Made by a program: the position numbers and the translations under genes
Shown: one piece after another, positions 1-5,487 of the stretch
How positions within the stretch are numbered: position 1 is the first letter of the stretch
Layout: each line of letters starts with the position of its first letter
Notes under the pieces: generated by a model
Seen by the model: the letters and a program-made list of their open reading frames with translations, nothing else
Databases searched by the model: none
What the model was told of the DNA's origin: nothing
Source of the DNA: Anaerolineae bacterium
Lineage (GTDB): Bacteria > Chloroflexota > Anaerolineae > B4-G1 > SLSP01
Length of the DNA: 13,923 nt
Assembly: GCA_018055515.1 (NCBI GenBank)
Contig: JAGPHL010000053.1
Location: 1-13,923 of the forward strand
Direction: 5' to 3'

Positions 1-2483
1 GCGCGGTCAACGGGGTGCAGGCTGTAGCGCTCGCCCTCGCGGCGGGCAAAGTGCATCACGGTGAGCCGCTGCAGGATGGGCGCGCTGTCCACGCCGGGCA
101 GGTAGGGCCGCAGGAGATAATCCACCGCGGCGGGGGTCGCCGGGCGATTGTAGACCGCGAGCGCCTGCAAGACCTGTTGGGCGGCGGGGTCGAGGCGGCT
201 GTAGGCGTCTCCCACCAGCGCGGCCACCACGTTTTCCGGCAGGGCCTCCTCCGCGCGCGACAGCACCTCTGCCAGCGTCGTGTAGCGGTCGGCGGAAAGG
301 ATGGCGTAGAGCGCCTCCAGGGCGCGGGGATAGCCCCGCGTGGCCTCGCGGGCCTGTCCGAGCAGCGCGTCGGGGGCGTCGCGCAGGCCCACGCTGCCGT
401 CGGCGTCCAGCGCACGCAGCACGGCCTCCGCGTGGGGCGAAGCCAGGCCGGTATCGAGCTCCAGCGTATGCTGACGGCCCGGCTCCACCAGGGTCAGCGC
501 GCGAGGAGCCACCCGCGTCGTCGCCAGCAGCGTCACGCCGTGCTGAGGGGCGCGCAGGAACGCCGTCAACGCCTCCGCCAGCTCCGCGTCGGTGAGCTCT
601 CGCGTCGCCGGATCCACCAAATCCTCGAGATTGTCGAGCAGCACCAGCACCCGCCGTTCGGCGAAGGGCGCCAACAGCGCCTGGACCTTCGCCGTCAGCG
701 GGGCCTGCGGGTCGCGGTAGACGGCGGTCGCGGCCTCAGCCTCGACGCCGGGCAGCAGACGGCACAGGTCGGCGTGCAGGTTGGGCCAGGAGATGGGGCG
801 TCCGATCACCTGGCTCAGGTAGAGGATGCCCTCCACGGGGAAGCGCTCATCCTCTCCTTCTTGCAGGACGGGCAGACGGCCATTTTCCGCCGCTTTGAGC
901 AGCTTCAATACCATCGCGGTCTTGCCCACCCCGGCGCGGCCCACCACCGTCACCAGGCGGCAGGCGGGATCGCGCAGGTAGCGCGCCAGCAGGCGCAGCT
1001 CCGTGTCACGGTCCTGGAAATGGGCCGGCGGGGCGTAGGGCGGCGCGTTGATGATGCGCGCGACCTTCCCGCCAACGGGGGCGAGGGGCTGTCGCTCGCG
1101 CTCCAGGCCGCTGCGGATGCGCAGGTCGGTCGCCCGCGCGGCCTGCTCGGGATGCGCCAGGCGCGCCGTCAGGTCGCGGATCTGGCGGTCCAGCAGCTCC
1201 ATCTCGCTGCGGATGCGGGCCGCCTCTGGAGGGTCGGCGGTGCGCAGGTCGCGTTCGGCGTCGCTGCGGCGGTCGCGCAGGGTCTGGAGCTGGCCTTCCG
1301 GGCCGCTGAGCCAGTCCAGGTACTGCCGGAGCGCGGCAGGCCAGTCCGCGCCCTCCGGCGAGAACGCGCGCCGGTTCTGCAAGTAGAAGGGCGGCTCGCC
1401 GCCGGCCAGCAGCGGGACGATGGGCTTCTTGTAGCGCAGGGCCTGCCGCCATTCGCGCTCACAATCGCAGCCGGGGGCGGCGGCGTCCGGCGTCAGCAGC
1501 AGCAACACCGCGCGGCACTCCTGCAACGCGGCCTCGACCTGTCTCTCAGGCGCCAGGCCGGGCCGCACGTCGCGGCGGTCCAGCCACACCGGCACGCCCT
1601 CACGGGCAAGCGCGTCGTAGAGGGCCTCGGCCCGCGCGACGCCATCGGTGGGGCTGTAGCTGATGAAAATGCGCCCCAGCGTGCCGGGGAGAGGCGCCGG
1701 CGCGAGGGCCGGTCGGGGATTGCGGGCCAGGACGAGGGACAGGCCTTCCTGTCGGGCGAATTTAGTGGGCGTCTGGGGCCTGGACTTGGCCGTCTCCATC
1801 ACCCGGCGGTAAGCGTACTCGTAGAGTGCGTCCACCGTGATAAAGGGCTCCGCGGACGCGCCGCCTAATCCCGTCTCCAGGCCCTCGACGAGGTAGTGGG
1901 TGAAGAGCGAGTGCGGGATGGGCGCGCCCTCAGGGGTGGACAGGACATTACCGTCCCAGGAGCGTTCCGAGGCGCGGGACGCGGTGAGCACCACCCGGCC
2001 ATAACCGGTGTTGAAGATCGCGTCCAGGTCGAGATCGTCCGCGCCCTTCATCCCCTCGAAGCGCCCGCTGTAGCAGCAATCGAGGATGACGACGACCCGC
2101 TGCAACGTGCGCCGGTCCAGTTGTCGGGTGATCCAGTCAGCAGGGAGGCCGGCCACGCTGGGATCTTCCTGTTCCGTCTCGCCGAAGGCCAGGTAGAAAT
2201 GGCCATCGGCTCTATCTATCACGCCGTGGCCGGAGAAGTAGAGCAGCAGCAGGTCGTCGCGGCGCTTGTCACGGAGGAAATCGCTGATGCCTTTGCGCAC
2301 CGCCTGCACGTTGAGGTTGACCAGCGGGACGACGTCCGTGAAGCCGCCTATCTCCGGCGCTTCGAGAACGCGGGCCAGGTCGGTCACGTCCTGTTGGGGC
2401 GCGCAGAGAGCGCCGAGCGCCGGGTCCGTGTAGGCGTCGGCGGCGATGAGGAGCGCGTAGCGCTTCTGCGAGGTCTCACTCAT
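1..2483 (-). CDS. Caspase-like (C14) - TIR - coiled coil - NB-ARC/STAND NTPase, C-terminus cut by window edge
   Basis: Reading the minus strand from the ATG at 2483 gives 827 codons with no stop before base 1, so the gene continues beyond the left edge. Residues about 7-250 form a caspase-like C14 protease: YFSGHG supplies catalytic His86 and DCCYSG supplies Cys137. After a Pro/Ala-rich linker (252-268), a TIR domain spans about 270-395; it opens with RIFISYSPTDG and has WLDRRD. Glu344 in CEREW aligns by eye with the SARM1 catalytic glutamate. A charged helical stretch (about 396-445) looks like a coiled coil. An NB-ARC ATPase follows, with P-loop GRAGVGKT (515-522), Walker B VLVLLDNLED (612-621), a TTR sensor (655-657), GYP (717-719) and an MHD-like YSLHP (820-824). 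The C-terminal sensor, usually TPR or WD40 repeats in this class, is not visible. There is no good Shine-Dalgarno; the start overlaps the end of the preceding gene by 8 bases, suggesting translational coupling. Expected role, by family: cytoplasmic suicide-type immunity or programmed cell death. Domain calls are confident; the function is inferred. Confidence 0.93.
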   Translation of the reverse strand, partial: MSETSQKRYALLIAADAYTDPALGALCAPQQDVTDLARVLEAPEIGGFTDVVPLVNLNVQAVRKGISDFLRDKRRDDLLLLYFSGHGVIDRADGHFYLAFGETEQEDPSVAGLPADWITRQLDRRTLQRVVVILDCCYSGRFEGMKGADDLDLDAIFNTGYGRVVLTASRASERSWDGNVLSTPEGAPIPHSLFTHYLVEGLETGLGGASAEPFITVDALYEYAYRRVMETAKSRPQTPTKFARQEGLSLVLARNPRPALAPAPLPGTLGRIFISYSPTDGVARAEALYDALAREGVPVWLDRRDVRPGLAPERQVEAALQECRAVLLLLTPDAAAPGCDCEREWRQALRYKKPIVPLLAGGEPPFYLQNRRAFSPEGADWPAALRQYLDWLSGPEGQLQTLRDRRSDAERDLRTADPPEAARIRSEMELLDRQIRDLTARLAHPEQAARATDLRIRSGLERERQPLAPVGGKVARIINAPPYAPPAHFQDRDTELRLLARYLRDPACRLVTVVGRAGVGKTAMVLKLLKAAENGRLPVLQEGEDERFPVEGILYLSQVIGRPISWPNLHADLCRLLPGVEAEAATAVYRDPQAPLTAKVQALLAPFAERRVLVLLDNLEDLVDPATRELTDAELAEALTAFLRAPQHGVTLLATTRVAPRALTLVEPGRQHTLELDTGLASPHAEAVLRALDADGSVGLRDAPDALLGQAREATRGYPRALEALYAILSADRYTTLAEVLSRAEEALPENVVAALVGDAYSRLDPAAQQVLQALAVYNRPATPAAVDYLLRPYLPGVDSAPILQRLTVMHFARREGERYSLHPVDR

Positions 2484-2862
2484 GGGGCAGCACAAAGCCC
2501 TTGTGCCGGGCGAGAAACTGCTCAATGGCCATCCGCTGCTCCTCGGAGTACGGGCCGCGGCCATCAATCGTGAGCGTATCCCCGCCGAGTTCGACGGTCA
2601 CGCTCACGTGCCGGCGGGTCTGCACCCAGGCCTGGAGCGCCGCGATCAGCGCGCTCAAGGCGCCGCCGGAGGCGAGGGCGACCAGCATCGTGTTCCAGTC
2701 AATGGCAGCGCCCTTGAGGGCCATTTCGGGCGGCAGCTCCCGCGTCTCGACCATCTGGATCTCGGGACGTTCCAACAACGCCGCGCGCAAGTCGCAGCTC
2801 AGCGCTTCGGCGGACTGTTGCGCATCTTCATGCAAGTCAAGGTGCAGCATAAGGGAGGACAT
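2476..2862 (-). CDS. Small EACC1-like protein (effector-associated constant component), partner of the caspase-TIR-NTPase
   Basis: The protein has 128 residues. An N-terminal alternating strand/helix region is followed by a Gly/Ala-rich hydrophobic helix (about 54-82, IDWNTMLVALASGGALSALI then AALQAW). It ends in Q-T-R-R, then a beta strand (HVSVTVEL), TLTIDGRG and a final amphipathic helix. This pattern matches effector-associated constant component 1, a small protein found beside caspase, trypsin and STAND-NTPase conflict genes; I recognise it from memory of the family pattern. In those systems it is thought to be a shared adaptor or regulator, but no biochemical activity is established to my knowledge. 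An in-frame ATG at 2868 directly abuts AGGAG with no spacer, while the ATG at 2862 lies 6 bases from it, so I chose 2862. The stop overlaps the next ATG in ATGAGTGA. It is the first gene of the operon, behind a near-consensus promoter. Confidence 0.82.
   Translation of the reverse strand: MSSLMLHLDLHEDAQQSAEALSCDLRAALLERPEIQMVETRELPPEMALKGAAIDWNTMLVALASGGALSALIAALQAWVQTRRHVSVTVELGGDTLTIDGRGPYSEEQRMAIEQFLARHKGFVLPHE
2490..2506 (-). promoter_or_regulatory. Short hairpin just upstream of the caspase-TIR-NTPase start
   Basis: A perfect 6-bp stem (GCACAA/TTGTGC) with a 5-base loop lies 6 bases upstream of the ATG at 2483, inside the last codons of the EACC1-like gene. With the 8-base stop/start overlap and the lack of a Shine-Dalgarno, it could influence reinitiation. 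It may also be a by-product of coding sequence. Confidence 0.25.
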
Positions 2863-2906
2863 CTTCATCTCCTATCGCTGAGAAAGATCACGGGCGTCCG
2901 GCTCTC

Positions 2907-2934
2907 AGTATAGTGAGATTGGGGAAACTGTCAA
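2907..2934 (-). promoter_or_regulatory. Sigma-70-type promoter of the EACC1/caspase operon
   Basis: On the minus strand a perfect TTGACA -35 (2929-2934) and a TATACT -10 (2907-2912, 5 of 6 consensus bases) are separated by 16 bases. Transcription would start near 2900, giving a leader of about 35-40 bases before the ATG at 2862, with AGGAG just ahead of it. The site lies between the tRNA terminator and the operon, so the module has its own promoter. Near-consensus elements suggest steady basal expression, which fits a poised defence protein. No operator-like palindrome was seen in the leader. Confidence 0.7.
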
Positions 2935-2967
2935 AAAATCGGCGGCCGCGGGGGAAGAATCACCGGA

Positions 2968-3005
2968 CGAAACAAAAATCACCCCGATCCAAGATCGGGG
3001 TGATT
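2968..3005 (-). terminator. Intrinsic terminator downstream of tRNA-Lys
   Basis: A perfect 13-bp inverted repeat (2977-2989 and 2993-3005) with a 3-base loop is followed on the minus strand by TTTTTGTTT. It begins 3 bases past the tRNA 3' end, so it should end the tRNA transcript and insulate the downstream EACC1/caspase operon. It is strongly oriented for the minus strand; on the plus strand no T-run follows the stem. Confidence 0.92.
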
Positions 3006-3008
3006 CTG

Positions 3009-3081
3009 TGACCCGCACAGGACTCGAACCTGTAACCAATTGATTAAGAGTCAACTGCTCTGCCAGTTGAGCTAGCGGGCC
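3009..3081 (-). tRNA. tRNA-Lys (anticodon CUU)
   Basis: The 73-nt minus-strand sequence folds as a full cloverleaf. The acceptor stem is GGCCCGC paired with GCGGGTC (one G-U pair), and the discriminator is A. The D-arm has GCTC/GAGC. The anticodon stem GTTGA/TCAAT closes the loop CTCTTAA, giving anticodon CTT. The T-arm is ACAGG/CCTGT with loop TTCGAGT. CCA is not encoded, so the tail is added after transcription. It is flanked by its own promoter upstream and a strong terminator downstream, so it is a monocistronic transcript. Confidence 0.97.
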
Positions 3082-3101
3082 AGCGAAAGCATCGTGTGCT
3101 C

Positions 3102-3129
3102 TTTATACCACATTTCCTGAGGTTGACAA
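3102..3129 (-). promoter_or_regulatory. Promoter of tRNA-Lys
   Basis: On the minus strand TTGTCA (3124-3129, 5 of 6 consensus) and TATAAA (3102-3107, 5 of 6) are separated by 16 bases. The predicted start is about 10-15 bases upstream of the mature tRNA 5' end at 3081. The position between the radical SAM stop and the tRNA supports the call. Confidence 0.65.
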
Positions 3130-3205
3130 GTCGCCGCCCCCGCCCAGAGTCCCTCCATGAGGAAAGGCGACCGTATCCCCCATCTGCAGCAAGGATTGAG
3201 GTGCT

Positions 3206-4132
3206 TCAATCCCAGCGAGGTGTGCGTGGTTCGAAGCGCCACAGTCCCGCCGCACGCGCCTGCCGTTCCGCCTCAGCATATTCCGCCGCCGTGATCCGTC
3301 GCCGCAGCGCCGGTTCGCGCGCAGCAAGATACGCCGGATGGTATTGCGGCATCAGATTGAAGTACGTGGCAGGCGAGATCTCTTCCGCCAGAAAACGCGC
3401 GATCTCCGCCGTGCCTGCCAGGCCCTCCGGCAGCACCAGATGGCGGATCAACACCCCCCGTACTGCCAGCCCTCGCGCATCCACCGTCAGATCGCCGACC
3501 TGCCGGTGCATCTCGCGCACCGCGGCCTGATTCACGGCAGGGTAATTCCGCACGCCGGAGAGCCGCTCGGCTATGGCGGCGTCGGCGTATTTCATGTCGG
3601 GCATGTAGATGTCAATCAGGCCGTCCATCAACGCCAGAGCCTGAGGAGCATCGTAGCCGCCGCTGTTGTAGACGATGGGCAACCGCAATCCCGCTTTGGA
3701 GGCAAGCACGATGGCCGGGATCAGGTGCGCGGCAACGTGCGTCGGTGAGACCAGGTTGAGGTTGTGGCAGCCCAACGCCTGCAGATCCAGCATCATCCGC
3801 GCCAGTTCGCCGGGGGTTACCGGTTCACCCACCACCTGCTGGCTGATGTCGTAGTTCTGGCAGTAGCTGCAGTGCAAATTGCAGCCGGAAAGGAAGATGG
3901 CTCCGGAGCCGTAACGTCCCCGGAGCACGTCTTCCTCACCGTGATGCGGCCCGTAGCTTGCCACATAGATCGTGTCCCCAATGCGGCAGGGACCCACATG
4001 GCGGGTGCGATCAATGCCGCAGGCGTTGCCGCAGAGACGACACTCGCGCAACGCCGCCTCCGCCGCCGCGACACGCGCGGCAAGCGCTTCAGCCGTCAAC
4101 AAGGTGTAACAAGGAGAACTCGGCGTCGCCAT
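3206..4132 (-). CDS. PflX-like radical SAM protein (putative pyruvate-formate-lyase-activating-enzyme family)
   Basis: The protein has 308 residues. A Cx3Cx2C motif in SGCNLHCSYCQN (Cys84, Cys88, Cys91) is the radical SAM [4Fe-4S] site that binds S-adenosylmethionine. A separate N-terminal cysteine cluster (Cys31, Cys34, Cys38, Cys49), then HHGEE and a GSGAIF stretch, matches the PflX/COG1313 group. That group resembles glycyl-radical-enzyme activases, but its substrates are unknown. No pyruvate formate-lyase-like glycyl radical enzyme is present in the window, so the true target is open. I chose the ATG at 4132 because the reading frame further upstream (to 4261) runs into the preceding gene and has no family resemblance. 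A weak GAGG lies 8 bases ahead. It sits 35 bases after the ATP-grasp gene, probably in the same operon. Confidence 0.88.
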   Translation of the reverse strand: MATPSSPCYTLLTAEALAARVAAAEAALRECRLCGNACGIDRTRHVGPCRIGDTIYVASYGPHHGEEDVLRGRYGSGAIFLSGCNLHCSYCQNYDISQQVVGEPVTPGELARMMLDLQALGCHNLNLVSPTHVAAHLIPAIVLASKAGLRLPIVYNSGGYDAPQALALMDGLIDIYMPDMKYADAAIAERLSGVRNYPAVNQAAVREMHRQVGDLTVDARGLAVRGVLIRHLVLPEGLAGTAEIARFLAEEISPATYFNLMPQYHPAYLAAREPALRRRITAAEYAEAERQARAAGLWRFEPRTPRWD

Positions 4133-4167
4133 AGAGAGGGCCTCATACCGCTGACCCCGGCCAGGAA

Positions 4168-5196
4168 TCAAGCCAGCGTATGGCCGTTCCGCCGCAGCGC
4201 ATGATCCAGAATCGCGTTCACAAAGGCGGCGTAGCTGTACCCTCCCACTTCCGCCGCCCACGGCAGCCAGTAGCTGGGATCAATCCCCGCGATAGGATTC
4301 ACCTCCAGGATGTACAGTTCGCCGTCAGGCCCCAGGCGCATCTCCATCCGCCCCCAGTCGCGGCAACCCAGCACCGTGAAAGCGCGCACGGCCCGCTCCT
4401 CGATCCGCGCCTGCAACCCGGCATCCACCGGCGCCGGGCAGACAGAACGGTGAGGGATATACGGCAGATGCGAGTAGTCAATGTTCGCAGAGTCCATCTT
4501 CACCGCGACTTCAGGGTCCACCTCGAAGAGCACAATCCCCCGCGGTGAATCAAAGATCACTTCGATGATCGGCAAAACCTGCGGGGGATCATTGCCCAAC
4601 AGTCCCACCGTGAACTCGCGCCCCTCGATGAACTCCTCGATCAACGCCGGCTCCCGGTAAGTCTCGATGAGATACGTTACCTGGGCGCGCAAAGCAACTT
4701 CGTCATCCACCACCGAGGCGTCGGAAAGTCCCATGCTCGAACCTTCGTGCAGCAATTTGACGATGAGAGGATAACGCAGGGCGTCCGAAAGAGGGGCATC
4801 CGGCGAAGCCAGCACCTGGAAACGGGGAGTTGGAATCCCATGATGGAGTAGCACCTCTTTGGTACGCGCCTTATTGAGGCACGTCGCCAATGCCAGCGGG
4901 CCAGAGCCCGTATAGTGCAATCCCAGCATCTCGCAAATGGCAGGGACATGCGCCTCGCGGCTCTCACCGCGCAGGCCCTCCGCGATGTTGAAAACGATGT
5001 CCGGCTGCGTCTCGCACAACTGCTCCATGATCGTTTCATCGGCTTCGAGGGGCAACACCTCGTGCCCGCCCACCTCCAATGCCGTGCGCAGCGCCGCTAT
5101 CGTCTCCTCGCTATCATACTCCGCAAGCATATCCAACGGGCGCCCCCTCAGCCCCTCGAAATGGATAAGATTGTACACCAGGGCAACTTTTGCCAT
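4168..5196 (-). CDS. D-alanine--D-alanine ligase-like ATP-grasp enzyme (atypical)
   Basis: The protein has 342 residues, close to the usual Ddl length. ATP-grasp features are clear: EGLRGESREAHVP (73-85), YTGSGPLALA (95-104), an LNKARTKE segment (107-114), EGSSMG (151-156), EEF with EGREFTVG (187-198), WGRMEM (281-286) and LEVNP (297-301). These cover ATP and Mg binding and the carboxylate-amine ligase fold. The typical N-terminal Ddl signature around the first D-Ala-binding Glu (a GG-S-x-E pattern) is not seen; instead VALVYNLIHFEGLRG is present. The PGMTxxSL acceptor loop reads AGIDPSYW. It is therefore probably a Ddl-family paralogue acting on another substrate, so I give no symbol. AAGGAG lies 6 bases before the ATG at 5196; a GTG at 5199 is less well placed. 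No clear promoter was found upstream. Confidence 0.85.
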   Translation of the reverse strand: MAKVALVYNLIHFEGLRGRPLDMLAEYDSEETIAALRTALEVGGHEVLPLEADETIMEQLCETQPDIVFNIAEGLRGESREAHVPAICEMLGLHYTGSGPLALATCLNKARTKEVLLHHGIPTPRFQVLASPDAPLSDALRYPLIVKLLHEGSSMGLSDASVVDDEVALRAQVTYLIETYREPALIEEFIEGREFTVGLLGNDPPQVLPIIEVIFDSPRGIVLFEVDPEVAVKMDSANIDYSHLPYIPHRSVCPAPVDAGLQARIEERAVRAFTVLGCRDWGRMEMRLGPDGELYILEVNPIAGIDPSYWLPWAAEVGGYSYAAFVNAILDHALRRNGHTLA

Positions 5197-5487
5197 CACA
5201 TTCTCCTTTGCATGATTTGATTATTTTCCGGGCAATGCCCGCTGCCGCATGAAGCGGATCCCCCTCGCTCGCAGGTTCAGCAAGCGCATCTCAGGGTAAA
5301 GTATTCCCGTGAGCCCTCAAGGGATGCAAATAGCCGCTTGCCTTTTCCCCATGAGGAAGACAGGCCCGATTCAGCTGCTCAGATCCAGCGCCTCCTCAGC
5401 GAATAGAGATTAGTGAGCCGTGAGTCGAGAGCTGTCGCAGCCTCCGATCACGACTCATAACTCACTGCTCACAGCTCACATTTAAGA
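5197..5487. other. 291-base intergenic gap with no supportable gene
   Basis: Between the YfhO-like stop and the ATP-grasp start I see no credible open reading frame, RNA gene or convincing -10/-35 pair. It holds the ribosome-binding site of the ATP-grasp gene, a short GGGCA/TGCCC palindrome (about 5228-5240) and the heptamer repeat cluster described separately. Any promoter for the ATP-grasp/radical SAM pair should lie here. Confidence 0.7.
5413..5479. repeat. Degenerate GTGAGYN heptamer repeats in opposed orientation
   Basis: Read on the minus strand from 5479 there are five consecutive 7-base units: GTGAGCT, GTGAGCA, GTGAGTT, ATGAGTC and GTGATCG (down to 5445). On the plus strand at 5413-5426 two more units occur, GTGAGCC and GTGAGTC. 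The two blocks face each other across an 18-base spacer and can form an imperfect stem. They are not CRISPR repeats, which are longer and separated by unique spacers. They resemble the short tandem repeats scattered through some bacterial genomes. Confidence 0.7.

Noticed and set aside
15..1868. Long open frame on the plus strand (617 codons)
   Set aside because: It is antisense to the caspase-TIR-NTPase gene. Its translation is Arg/Gln/Gly-rich with no domain, while the minus strand carries clear catalytic motifs. GC-rich coding DNA often leaves the opposite strand open.
3193..3212. 7-bp hairpin across the radical SAM stop codon
   Set aside because: No T-tract follows on either strand, so I do not call it a terminator.
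3103..3327. Small minus-strand frame (74 codons) overlapping the end of the radical SAM gene
   Set aside because: It is out of frame with that gene, overlaps the tRNA promoter and has Arg-rich shadow composition with no ribosome-binding site.
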